This document shows positions 53,334-61,235 of a stretch of 64,000 nt of DNA, piece after piece (positions within the stretch are counted from its first letter, which is position 1; each line of letters begins with the position of its first letter). Below the pieces are notes generated by a model that saw only the letters and a program-made list of their open reading frames with translations, did not search any database and had not been told where the DNA came from. Where the stretch lies: positions 357,729 to 421,728 of the forward strand of contig NZ_JAPWKF010000006.1 of NCBI RefSeq assembly GCF_028283685.1, written 5' to 3'. Source of the DNA: Edaphobacter sp. Lineage in GTDB: Bacteria; Acidobacteriota; Terriglobia; Terriglobales; Acidobacteriaceae. Made by a program: the position numbers and the translations under genes.

Positions 53334-54377
53334 TCAGCGTGAAGAGCGCGGGTCGAGCACGATCTTCATCAGGTTGGGCTCGCGGGAGTGCAGCCGCTCG
53401 AACCACGAGGGGCCTTCTTCGAGCGAGGCGACGGCGGTGATCAGCGGTGCGACCTTGATCTTTCCGCTGGCGATCAGCTCGATGGCTTCGGGGTACTCGC
53501 CTGCCGACGCGCAGGAGCCCTGCAACCGGATCTGGCGCGAGACGACCTTCTGCAGCGGAATCGTGACCTGCGGCGTGATGTTGCCGACCAGCGTGACGGT
53601 GCCGCCCTTGCGCACGGAGTCGATGCCGGTGGCGATGGTCTCGGTGGCTCCGACGGCTTCGAGGACGACGTCGACGCCTGTGCCGCCGGTGAGTTCGAGG
53701 ATCTTCGCGCTGAGGGCTTCGCCGGAGGCGAGGAAGGTCTCGTCGGCTCCGAGCGAGGCCGCGAGCTTGAGCCGCGTCTCGTCGAGGTCGGAGATATAGA
53801 CCTTCGAGCATCCTGCGGCGCGTGCAGCCTGCAGCAGCAGAAGCCCGATCATTCCGGCGCCGATGACCAGCGCGGTCTCGCCGCCTTTGAGGTCGGCGAC
53901 GGCGACGCCGTGCAGTGCGACGGAGACGGCCTCGAGCATGGCGGCGTCGGGGAAGGAAAAGTTGTCGGGCAGCGGGTAGGCGATGCGCTCGGGGATGACG
54001 AGGTACTCGGCGAAGGCGCCGTGGCGGCGGTACTCACCGCAGGAGACACCGATGACCTGGCGGTTGTTGCAGAGGTTGACCTCACCGCGCTGGCAGAACT
54101 CGCACTGGCCGCAGTAGACGGTGGAGTCGAAGGTGATGCGGTCGCCCTGCTTGTAGTCGGTGACACCTGCGCCGACGGCGGTGACGAGGCCCGCGGCCTC
54201 ATGCCCCATGACGATCGGCGGGATGCGGCGGCCGGTGGAGCCATCGAAGCCGTGAACGTCGGAGCCGCAGATGCCGCAGGCGGCGACTTCGATGAGAAGC
54301 TCGCCGGAACCGGGCGTGGGCCGATCCATCTCGGTGAGTTCAAGGTGGTTATAGCTTGAGAGCAGAAGCGCCTTCAC
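53334..54377 (-). CDS. Zinc-dependent alcohol/polyol dehydrogenase (MDR family)
   Basis: 347 residues from GTG 54377, giving the usual family start (VKALLLSSYN); a TTG 48 bases upstream is unlikely. Catalytic-zinc residues in ACGICGSDVHG and VMGHEAAG, and the structural-zinc lobe with four Cys in YCGQCEFCQRGEVNLC are intact. The Rossmann loop is ALVIGAGMIGLLLLQAA with a downstream Asp (ISDLDETR), which favours NAD. Similar enzymes oxidise sorbitol, threonine or sugar acids at a secondary hydroxyl. Upstream of the SDR gene on the same strand, so the two probably act in one pathway. Confidence 0.9.
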   Translation of the reverse strand: MKALLLSSYNHLELTEMDRPTPGSGELLIEVAACGICGSDVHGFDGSTGRRIPPIVMGHEAAGLVTAVGAGVTDYKQGDRITFDSTVYCGQCEFCQRGEVNLCNNRQVIGVSCGEYRRHGAFAEYLVIPERIAYPLPDNFSFPDAAMLEAVSVALHGVAVADLKGGETALVIGAGMIGLLLLQAARAAGCSKVYISDLDETRLKLAASLGADETFLASGEALSAKILELTGGTGVDVVLEAVGATETIATGIDSVRKGGTVTLVGNITPQVTIPLQKVVSRQIRLQGSCASAGEYPEAIELIASGKIKVAPLITAVASLEEGPSWFERLHSREPNLMKIVLDPRSSR

Positions 54378-54488
54378 GAAGGTCTCGACTTTCTGCGCCG
54401 CATCGGAGACTGAAAGCGGGCACAAGACATTATGGAGCGGGCGCTGATGTTTGTGGGCTCCCGGCGATCGTTGCGGGTGAATCGGAGG

Positions 54489-54710
54489 TCATTTCTCCGG
54501 CGCGGTCTCCGGCGTTACGTTGGCGTCTTCGGGCGAAGGATTGATGTGCCCCCTGGCGTTCTCCGGGGTTCCGGACTTGACCTTGGTGGGGCCGGGACCG
54601 GCGGTGGCAGGGTTATCTCCCTTTGGGCCGGACGGGGTGACGCCGGCCTTCCGGTCCTCGTGCGTTCCCGGTTCCACTGTATTTTCTGCGGCTTGGGTGC
54701 GGACGGCCAT
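54489..54710 (-). CDS. Small, hydrophilic, probably disordered protein
   Basis: 73 residues, no hydrophobic core, no Cys, rich in Pro, Gly, Thr, Glu and Lys (ENTVEPGTHEDRKAGVTPSG; PTKVKSGTPENARGHINPSP). AAAGGAG 9 bases before the ATG is one of the better ribosome sites in the window, which argues for real translation. Such compact polar proteins resemble stress-type or LEA-like small proteins, but I do not recognise a family. It is divergent from rmlB. Confidence 0.6.
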   Translation of the reverse strand: MAVRTQAAENTVEPGTHEDRKAGVTPSGPKGDNPATAGPGPTKVKSGTPENARGHINPSPEDANVTPETAPEK

Positions 54711-54898
54711 ATCGGCGATCTCCTTTCGTAGTCTGGTTGGAGACGCGATATCCGGCGGGCGTTGCCTGAATCTTGTTGGGGTGACGAGGCGACCCTAAGG
54801 TAATCTGTTGATACTCCGAATAGGGGATGCCAGGCGGTGGTCCCTCGCGGGATGTGCGAGAGAGCTGAACACGCCGGGCGGGAGGACTTTCAGGAAGC

Positions 54899-56032
54899 AT
54901 GGACGCAGTGAAGGCAGGCATAAGCCAAACAGCAGCAACGGCAGCTCCCGTAATCGTGACCGGCGGCGCAGGTTTTATCGGCTCCAACTTTGTCCTGGAG
55001 TGGCTGGCAGCAGGCAAGGGGCCAGTGATCAACCTCGACAAGCTGACCTACGCGGGCAATCCCGAGAACCTGGCTTCGGTCGCCAACGACCCCAACTACA
55101 CCTTCGTCCACGGCGATATCTGCGACGGTGAGCTGGTGGCGAAGATCTTCGCCGACCATAAGCCCCGCGCGATTCTGCACTTCGCGGCGGAGAGCCACGT
55201 CGACCGCTCCATCCTCGGCCCCGAAGCCTTCCTGAAGACCAACATCGACGGCACCTTTGCTCTGCTGAAGGCGGCACGCGCCTACTACGACACGCTCGCG
55301 GGCGAGGAGAAGGAGCGCTTCCGCTTCCTGCACGTCTCCACCGACGAGGTGTACGGCACGCTCGAGCCCGAAGATCCTGCCTTCCACGAGAACACGCCCT
55401 ATGCGCCGAACTCGCCTTACGCGGCCTCGAAGGCGGCGAGCGATCACCTGGTCCGGGCCTGGGTGCACACCTACGGCCTTCCGGCGATGATCACCAACTG
55501 TTCGAACAACTACGGCCCGCACCACTTCCCCGAAAAGCTGATCCCGCTGATGATCTCGAACGCGCAGAAGGGCAAGCCTTTGCCGGTCTACGGGGACGGC
55601 CAGCAGGTACGCGACTGGCTGTACGTCGTCGATCACTGCAAGGCGATCATGACGGTGCTGGAAAAGGGCAAGCCGGGCGAGACCTACAACGTGGGCGGCG
55701 GTAACCAGCGGACGAATCTCGACGTGGTCAACACGCTCTGCGCCCTGCTCGACGAGCTGGTGCCGGATTCGCCGTACAAGCCGCACGCGCAGCTGATTAC
55801 CTACGTCGCCGACCGCCCCGGTCACGACCGCCGCTACGCCATCGACGCCCGCAAGCTGGAAGGCGAGCTGGGCTGGCGCGCGCAGGAGAGCTTCGAGACC
55901 GGTCTGCGCAAGACGGTCGAATGGTATCTCGCGAACAAGGAGTGGGTGGAGCACGTGACCAGCGGCGCCTACCAGCAGTGGATGGACAAGAACTACGGCA
56001 GCCGCGAAGCGGTGGCGGAGGGGACGCGATGA
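54899..56032 (+). CDS. rmlB: dTDP-glucose 4,6-dehydratase
   Basis: 377 residues. Second step of dTDP-L-rhamnose synthesis. NAD loop [10 protein letters not shown] (21-30), [10 protein letters not shown], the Thr-Asp-Glu set in HVSTDEVYG, and [11 protein letters not shown] with catalytic Tyr and Lys; [16 protein letters not shown] is a family signature. About 17 residues longer at the N terminus than E. coli RmlB, though the ATG at 54899 has AGGAAGC before it. The stop overlaps the rmlA start by ATGA. First gene of rmlBAD plus two more. Confidence 0.96.
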   Translation: MDAVKAGISQTAATAAPVIVTGGAGFIGSNFVLEWLAAGKGPVINLDKLTYAGNPENLASVANDPNYTFVHGDICDGELVAKIFADHKPRAILHFAAESHVDRSILGPEAFLKTNIDGTFALLKAARAYYDTLAGEEKERFRFLHVSTDEVYGTLEPEDPAFHENTPYAPNSPYAASKAASDHLVRAWVHTYGLPAMITNCSNNYGPHHFPEKLIPLMISNAQKGKPLPVYGDGQQVRDWLYVVDHCKAIMTVLEKGKPGETYNVGGGNQRTNLDVVNTLCALLDELVPDSPYKPHAQLITYVADRPGHDRRYAIDARKLEGELGWRAQESFETGLRKTVEWYLANKEWVEHVTSGAYQQWMDKNYGSREAVAEGTR

Positions 56033-56904
56033 AGGGCATCATTCTGGCCGGAGGCTCCGGTACGCGGCTTCACCCGGTGACGCAGGCGGTCTCCAAGCAG
56101 CTGCTCCCGGTGTATGACAAGCCGATGATCTACTACCCGCTGAGCGTTCTGCTGCTGGCGGGCATCCGCGAGATCCTCATCATCTCCACGCCAGAGGACA
56201 CGCCGCGCTTCCGGCAGCTGCTGGGCGACGGCTCGCAGTGGGGCATCACGCTGATATACGCCGTGCAGCCCTCGCCCGACGGACTGGCCCAGGCTTTCCT
56301 GATCGGCAAGGAGTTCCTTGGCGGCGATTCCTGCTGCCTCGTGCTGGGCGACAACATCTTCTACGGCCACGACATGGTCAAGACGCTGCGCTCCGCCGCT
56401 GCGAACAAAGACGGAGCCACCGTCTTCGCGTATCCGGTTCACGACCCCGAGCGCTACGGCGTGGTGGAGTTCGACGAGAACCGCAAGGCCATCTCCATCG
56501 AAGAGAAGCCGCTGAAGCCCAAGTCGAAGTACGCCGTTACCGGTATCTACTTTTATGACGCGCAGGTGGTCTCGATTGCTGAGCAGATCAAGCCTTCGCC
56601 GCGCGGTGAGCTTGAGATTACAGACGTCAATCGCTGGTATCTGGAGCGCGGTCAGCTGAAGACCGAGGTGCTTGGCCGCGGTATGGCGTGGCTCGACACC
56701 GGCACGCACGACTCCCTGCTGGAGGCGGCGACGTTTATCGCCACCATCGAGAAGCGCCAGGGGTTGAAGGTGGCCTGCCCCGAGGAGATCGTCTACCGAC
56801 TGGGCTATATCGATGCTGGCCAGCTGAAGTCTCTGGCGGACAAGATCGCCAAGAGCACCTACGGGCAGTACCTGCTGCGCATGCTGGAGGAGACGGTCTA
56901 CTAG
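56029..56904 (+). CDS. rmlA: Glucose-1-phosphate thymidylyltransferase
   Basis: 291 residues from ATG 56029 (ATGA overlap with rmlB). Makes dTDP-glucose from dTTP and glucose-1-P. The nucleotidyltransferase signature [16 protein letters not shown] opens the protein; [28 protein letters not shown] and [20 protein letters not shown] follow in the expected order, including the catalytic Asp of GDN. Full length. Translation is coupled to rmlB. Confidence 0.97.
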   Translation: MKGIILAGGSGTRLHPVTQAVSKQLLPVYDKPMIYYPLSVLLLAGIREILIISTPEDTPRFRQLLGDGSQWGITLIYAVQPSPDGLAQAFLIGKEFLGGDSCCLVLGDNIFYGHDMVKTLRSAAANKDGATVFAYPVHDPERYGVVEFDENRKAISIEEKPLKPKSKYAVTGIYFYDAQVVSIAEQIKPSPRGELEITDVNRWYLERGQLKTEVLGRGMAWLDTGTHDSLLEAATFIATIEKRQGLKVACPEEIVYRLGYIDAGQLKSLADKIAKSTYGQYLLRMLEETVY

Positions 56905-56906
56905 CG

Positions 56907-57809
56907 ATGGCGAAGATTCTGCTGACTGGGACATCGGGACAGGTTGGTGCAGCGCTGAAGACGGCGCTCGCGCCGCTGGGCGAGATCATCGCTCCGGGCC
57001 GTGCGGAGATGGACCTCGGCAATCCGGAGTCGATGCGCGAGTTTATTCGCGAGGTGGCGCCACGCTGGATCGTGAACCCCGCCGCCTACACCGCTGTCGA
57101 TAAGGCGGAGAGCGAGCCGGAGCTGGCCTATGCGGTCAATGAGCACGCCGTCCGTGTCTTCGGCGAAGAGGCTGAGAGGCTTGGCGCTGGCGTCATCCAC
57201 TTCTCGACCGACTACGTCTTCGACGGCTCGGGCGATAAGCCCTACCGCGAAACCGATCCCACGGGGCCGGTCTCGGTCTACGGAGCCAGCAAGCTGGCGG
57301 GGGAGAAGGCACTCGCCGCAACCGGCGCGGGCCACATGATCTTCCGCACCAGCTGGGTCTACGGCGCGACGGGCAAGAACTTTCTGCTGACTATCCTCAG
57401 GCTGGCCCGCGAGCGCGAGACGATGAGCATCGTCGACGACCAGCACGGCGCTCCCACGTGGAGCTGCGACCTGGCGAAGATGACGCAGCGCGTCATCGAC
57501 TGGGTGGAGGCCTCCGCGCGAGATACCGAGCTGAAGGACGCGTTGCCGCAGTGGAACGGCGTCTATCACGCCGCCGGGTCGGGTGAGACGACGTGGTTCG
57601 GCTTCGCCTCGGAAGGTGTACGCCTGGCAGCGGAGCGCGAGCCCGGGGTGAAGTTCGCCTCGCTCGCAGGCATTCCCACCACGGCGTATCCGACACCGGC
57701 GAAGCGCCCGGCCAACTCCCGCATGAGCGGTGAGAAGCTGGCTGCCCGCTTCGGCTGGACGATGATGGGCTGGAAAGAGTCTGTCGCCGAAGTCGTCAAG
57801 GCGCTCTGA
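56907..57809 (+). CDS. rmlD: dTDP-4-dehydrorhamnose reductase
   Basis: 300 residues from ATG 56907, two bases after the rmlA stop. Last step to dTDP-L-rhamnose. NAD(P) loop LTGTSGQVG, NPAAYTAVDKAESEPELAYAV, the STDYVFDG motif and YGASKLAGE (Tyr and Lys) are the RmlD landmarks. No strong ribosome site, so coupling with rmlA is likely. The 4-keto sugar substrate is made by RmlB then RmlC, whose gene lies 1 kb away on the opposite strand. Confidence 0.95.
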   Translation: MAKILLTGTSGQVGAALKTALAPLGEIIAPGRAEMDLGNPESMREFIREVAPRWIVNPAAYTAVDKAESEPELAYAVNEHAVRVFGEEAERLGAGVIHFSTDYVFDGSGDKPYRETDPTGPVSVYGASKLAGEKALAATGAGHMIFRTSWVYGATGKNFLLTILRLARERETMSIVDDQHGAPTWSCDLAKMTQRVIDWVEASARDTELKDALPQWNGVYHAAGSGETTWFGFASEGVRLAAEREPGVKFASLAGIPTTAYPTPAKRPANSRMSGEKLAARFGWTMMGWKESVAEVVKAL

Positions 57810-57831
57810 CCGCACGGGATATCCTTACAGC

Positions 57832-58257
57832 ATGACGTTTGATCACATCGGCCTGGTCGTGGGCGATATGGCGGAGGGCAGGCAGGCGCTGACCGCTCTC
57901 TTTGGCATCGACCGCTGGACGCAGGTCTTCGAAGACCCCGGCATCGGGGTGTATGTGCAGTTTGGCCGCACGGAAGAGGGCCCCTGCTACGAGCTGATCG
58001 CTCCGCTGGGCGAGGCCAGTCCGGTGCAGACCGCCCTGAAACGCGGCATCAATATTCTGAATCATGTTGCTTACCTGACGGCTGACCTCGACGCCGAGGC
58101 GAAGCGGCTGGAGGCGCTGGGATCACTGATGGCTGGTCCGGCCAAGCCCGCCGTGGCCTATGGTGGAGCGAGGGTGCAGTTCTGGATCACGCCGCAGCGC
58201 TTCATGGTGGAGCTGATCGAGGCCCCGGGGCATCAGCACAGCTACGAGGCGCAGTGA
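57832..58257 (+). CDS. VOC-family (glyoxalase fold) protein
   Basis: 141 residues, one vicinal-oxygen-chelate module pair. FDHIGLVV supplies the first metal His, PCYELIAP the Glu-region, ILNHVAYLTADLD the second His, and RFMVELIEA the last Glu, as in methylmalonyl-CoA epimerase-like and glyoxalase proteins. In sugar clusters such proteins may act as epimerases or dehydratases; the activity is not readable. It lies 22 bases after rmlD and its stop overlaps the next start by one base (TGATG), so it belongs to the rml operon. Confidence 0.8.
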   Translation: MTFDHIGLVVGDMAEGRQALTALFGIDRWTQVFEDPGIGVYVQFGRTEEGPCYELIAPLGEASPVQTALKRGINILNHVAYLTADLDAEAKRLEALGSLMAGPAKPAVAYGGARVQFWITPQRFMVELIEAPGHQHSYEAQ

Positions 58258-58826
58258 TGAGCGCGCCTGTCGCTGAGACGAAGCCGCGCGCCCTCTTCCT
58301 CGACCGCGACGGCGTCGTGAACGTCGAGATCGGCTACCTGCATCGCAAGGAGGACGTAGCGTTCATGCCGGGTATCACCTCGCTGTGCCGCACCGCGATG
58401 CGGCTGGGCTACCGCCTGGTGGTGGTCACTAATCAGGCGGGGATCGCGCGCGGCTACTACAGCGAGGATGACTACGAGTCGCTGATGACGTGGATGCGGC
58501 AGGAGCTGCGCCGCGAAGGCGTGGAGTTCGACGCTGTCTACCACTGCCCCTACCACCCCAGGCACGGTATCGGCGAGTACCAGCGCGAGCACGAGGACCG
58601 CAAGCCCGGAACCGGCATGCTGGTCCGTGCTGTCCACGAGCTGGGTGTCTCGCTCGCAGACAGCATTATGATCGGCGACCGCTGCACCGACATCGAGGCA
58701 GCCAATGCCGCCGGACTGCGACAGGCGTTTCTGATCGCCGGTACCGAGGAGGCAGGCTGCGGCGGTGACTATCTCGCCGTGCAGGAGCTGGGCGAGATCG
58801 AAGCCTGGATCGCCCAGCAGGGATGA
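58257..58826 (+). CDS. gmhB: GmhB/HisB-N-like HAD-IIIA phosphatase
   Basis: 189 residues. Nucleophile Asp16 and acid Asp18 in LFLDRDGVVN, VVTNQAGIARGYYS, RKPGTGML with the motif III Lys, and MIGDRCTDIEAA (motif IV). This is the D-glycero-D-manno-heptose-1,7-bisphosphate 7-phosphatase family, used for LPS heptose or glycoprotein sugars. The zinc loop keeps Cys97 and His100 (CPYHP) but the usual CxC is replaced by His-Glu-Asp (EHEDRKP). Coupled by a one-base overlap to the VOC gene; the last gene of the rml operon, convergent with rmlC. Confidence 0.83.
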   Translation: MSAPVAETKPRALFLDRDGVVNVEIGYLHRKEDVAFMPGITSLCRTAMRLGYRLVVVTNQAGIARGYYSEDDYESLMTWMRQELRREGVEFDAVYHCPYHPRHGIGEYQREHEDRKPGTGMLVRAVHELGVSLADSIMIGDRCTDIEAANAAGLRQAFLIAGTEEAGCGGDYLAVQELGEIEAWIAQQG

Positions 58827-58831
58827 ACAGC

Positions 58832-59395
58832 CTAAGGCAGATCGGCTGAGAGGAACGGCGAACCCTGGGCATCCTTGCCGCTGACCGACGGCTGGAGGCC
58901 GTCCAGCGCGTCGAGGGGCCAGTCGATCTTCAGGGTCGGATCGTCCCACAGGATTGAGCGCTCGCCGGCAGGATAGTAGAGGTCTGTAGTCTTGTAGAGC
59001 ACCTCTGCCGTCTCTGAGAGTACGAGGAACCCGTGGGCGAAGCCCTCCGGGATCCAGAGCATCTCGAGTTCGCCGGCTTCATTACGGGGTTTCAGGTGGA
59101 AACCCGCCCATTTGCCAAAGTCGGCCGACTCACGACGCAGATCGACGGCCACATCCCAGATATGTCCCGAGAGTACCCGAACCAGCTTTCCCTGAGGCTT
59201 GCCCAACTGGTAGTGCAGTCCGCGGAGAACCCCCTTGGCGGAGAAGGACTGGTTGTCCTGAACGAATCCGTTGGGAAGCCCTAATTGATTGAAGGAATGG
59301 GAGTTGTAGGTCTCCGCGAACCATCCGCGGCTATCTCCAAAAGTTTTAGGTTGAATCAATTTAACGTCGGACAGCGGCGTCTCAATAACCTGCAT
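58832..59395 (-). CDS. rmlC: dTDP-4-dehydrorhamnose 3,5-epimerase
   Basis: 187 residues. Third step of dTDP-L-rhamnose synthesis. Conserved RmlC pieces: DSRGWFAETYN, FVQDNQSFSAKGVLRGLHYQ with catalytic His, GHIWDVAVDLRR and the WIPEGFAHGFLVLS active-site strand; a Tyr region follows (YPAGERSILWDD). Full length. It is on the opposite strand from rmlBAD, converging on gmhB with a 5-base gap, so the four rml genes are not one operon. It shares a 356-base divergent control region with the initiating transferase gene. Confidence 0.95.
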   Translation of the reverse strand: MQVIETPLSDVKLIQPKTFGDSRGWFAETYNSHSFNQLGLPNGFVQDNQSFSAKGVLRGLHYQLGKPQGKLVRVLSGHIWDVAVDLRRESADFGKWAGFHLKPRNEAGELEMLWIPEGFAHGFLVLSETAEVLYKTTDLYYPAGERSILWDDPTLKIDWPLDALDGLQPSVSGKDAQGSPFLSADLP

Positions 59396-59751
59396 CAGAA
59401 GAGTTTAGCTGAAGTCCGATTTGTACACAGAGGGTATACCGAAAAGCCTGGAGTTCAGCAGAATGGGTTAACGCGTGGGGCTGAGTAAGTGTGATAAAAG
59501 TAAGCCAGTTATTAGCTTTGTTCTGTAAAGCCGGATCATAGTTTTCCAAACTGAGTTTGGTGTGTCACACTGCGCTGACAGTCAGAGTAGATAAGAACGG
59601 GTCTAAGTAAGTAGTCGATGGAGTGAGCAGGATTTTTGTTGTAGTTGCAATTGAGGTCACCTGCCGCAACGGAAAACACGCACGAGTAACCCGTATAACC
59701 CCCTCGCAAGTGGAACCATAGAGGGATGCGTTGTACAGACACGGGAAATCA
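59396..59751. other. Divergent control region between rmlC and the initiating sugar transferase
   Basis: 356 bases, lower in GC than its surroundings. Besides the palindrome group at 59546-59585, I see no ORF with a ribosome site and no RNA gene. The transferase ribosome site (CGGGA) is at its right end. Confidence 0.5.
59546..59585. promoter_or_regulatory. Three consecutive palindromes upstream of the initiating transferase gene
   Basis: CCAAACT-G-AGTTTGG (59546-59560), GTGTG-T-CACAC (59560-59570) and CTGA-CAG-TCAG (59575-59585) are packed into 40 bases, 167 bases before the transferase start and 151 bases from the rmlC start. All arms are perfect. Likely binding sites for one or more regulators of exopolysaccharide genes. 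Confidence 0.5.
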
Positions 59752-60495
59752 ATGCAGGCTGAATACCAATCTCCTGAATCGCGTGATGCTGCGATCATTG
59801 AAGATTCTTATTCGTACCTAGATGTTTTGGCTGGCTCAGCCTCACGGTCTCGGCGACGGGAGCCACTTCCTGCCAGTCTTTTCCGCTACCGTGTGGTGAA
59901 GCGTATTTTCGACATCGCGCTGATCATTCTGACTGTGCCCGTTCTGATTCTTGCGCTTGGCGTCGTTGGGCTGCTGGTTATGCTCAGCTCGCCGGGCCCC
60001 ATCTTCTATTCGCACCGCCGCATCCGCAAGAATGGTGCGTTCTTCTCGATGTGGAAGTTCCGCACCATGTGCGTGAACTCCTCCGAGGTGCTCGAGGACT
60101 ACCTCACGAAGCATCCTGAGGCCCGGTCGGAGTGGAACCGCACTCACAAGCTGCGCCACGATCCCCGCATTACGCCGATCGGATCGTTCCTTCGCCGTTA
60201 CAGCCTGGACGAGCTGCCGCAGTTCTGGAATGTACTGACCGGGCACATGAGCCTCGTCGGCCCCAGGCCGATCGTTGCCGCCGAGGTCGAGAAGTACGCC
60301 GACTCCTTCGAGTGCTATTGCAAGGTGAAGCCGGGACTGACCGGCCTCTGGCAGGTCTCCGGTCGAAGCGAGCTGACCTACGACGAGCGTGTTGCCCTCG
60401 ATTGTGAGTACGTCAGCCACTGGTCCCTGCGGCGAGATCTTAAGATCCTGTTGAAGACCTTCAATGTGGTCGTCACCCAGGACGGAGCCTTCTAG
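59752..60495 (+). CDS. Polyprenyl-phosphate sugar phosphotransferase (initiating enzyme)
   Basis: 247 residues from ATG 59752; a TTG 21 bases earlier is possible. Bacterial sugar transferase domain with one re-entrant membrane helix (about 46-75, [20 protein letters not shown]), then [21 protein letters not shown], catalytic Asp-Glu in [21 protein letters not shown] and [14 protein letters not shown]. It moves a sugar-1-phosphate onto undecaprenyl phosphate at the inner membrane, starting repeat-unit synthesis. It lacks the N-terminal four-helix domain of WbaP/WcaJ, so it is the short monotopic type. Confidence 0.93.
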   Translation: MQAEYQSPESRDAAIIEDSYSYLDVLAGSASRSRRREPLPASLFRYRVVKRIFDIALIILTVPVLILALGVVGLLVMLSSPGPIFYSHRRIRKNGAFFSMWKFRTMCVNSSEVLEDYLTKHPEARSEWNRTHKLRHDPRITPIGSFLRRYSLDELPQFWNVLTGHMSLVGPRPIVAAEVEKYADSFECYCKVKPGLTGLWQVSGRSELTYDERVALDCEYVSHWSLRRDLKILLKTFNVVVTQDGAF

Positions 60496-60561
60496 AAAAG
60501 AAGGGGCCGTTGTGCAGAGGTGTTTGATCTTCTCGGCGCGAGTTTGAGCTTCGTTTTCCCA

Positions 60562-60840
60562 ATGGATGGTATTCGCGATCTTCTAAAGTCGAATCTTGGG
60601 CGCAGCCTGCGTGCGCTCCAGGCCCAGGACCGGCTGGAAGCAGCCTGGCTGGTCGCCTGTGGGCCTGCGCTCGCCGAGCACGGCGTGGTGGCTGGTTACG
60701 CGGACGGCCTGGTCGAGATTGAGGTGGATGGCGATGCGTGGCTGGAGCAGCTTCGCAGTATGCGCTCCGAACTCTCGTCGGCCCTGGGCCGGATCGCCGC
60801 CCTGCCTGTAACCGGGATACACTTTATAAAGAAGAGGTAA
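60562..60840 (+). CDS. DciA-like (DUF721) protein
   Basis: 92 residues from ATG 60562 (MDGIRDLLKSNLGRSLR, the usual DUF721 opening); a GTG 42 bases upstream would add an atypical leader. The domain has the pattern AAWLVACGPALAEH..ADGLVEIEVDGDAWLEQL. DciA proteins load the replicative helicase DnaB in most bacteria that lack DnaC; here the protein is short and only the KH-like core is present. It is followed 12 bases on by gatC, so it may be the first gene of that unit. Confidence 0.75.
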   Translation: MDGIRDLLKSNLGRSLRALQAQDRLEAAWLVACGPALAEHGVVAGYADGLVEIEVDGDAWLEQLRSMRSELSSALGRIAALPVTGIHFIKKR

Positions 60841-60852
60841 TCGAACAGGCAG

Positions 60853-61173
60853 ATGAGTGGCGTAACCATCGACGACGTGAGACGTGTGGCCGAACTGGCT
60901 AACCTGGAGCTGACTGCGGACGAAGAGCCGCGTATGCAGCGCGACCTGAACTCCATCCTGGGTCATATCGCCGAGCTCAACGAGCTCAACACCAGCGATG
61001 TGCCCCCCATGGCGCAGGTCGGCGAGGTGCTGGAGGGCGTTGAGGCCTTCCTGCATGGCGAGACGTTGCGCGCCGACGCCGTGCGTCCTTCGGTGGACCG
61101 CGCAAAGGTCATGGCCGCAGCGCCGGAGACGGATGGCCGCTTCTTCAAGGTTCCCAAGGTGATCGAGCGGTAG
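60853..61173 (+). CDS. gatC: Asp-tRNA(Asn)/Glu-tRNA(Gln) amidotransferase subunit C
   Basis: 106 residues. GatC signature: TIDDVRRVAELANLELTADE at the start, DLNSILGHIAELNELNT in the middle and RFFKVPKVIER at the end. It stabilises the GatA-GatB complex that converts mischarged Glu-tRNA(Gln) and Asp-tRNA(Asn). gatA follows 62 bases downstream; gatB is not in the window. Cytoplasmic. Confidence 0.95.
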   Translation: MSGVTIDDVRRVAELANLELTADEEPRMQRDLNSILGHIAELNELNTSDVPPMAQVGEVLEGVEAFLHGETLRADAVRPSVDRAKVMAAAPETDGRFFKVPKVIER

Positions 61174-61235
61174 CACCGGCCGCATCTTCGGCAGAACAGT
61201 TTCAGACACAAAACAGGGATTTGCAGGATACGAGC

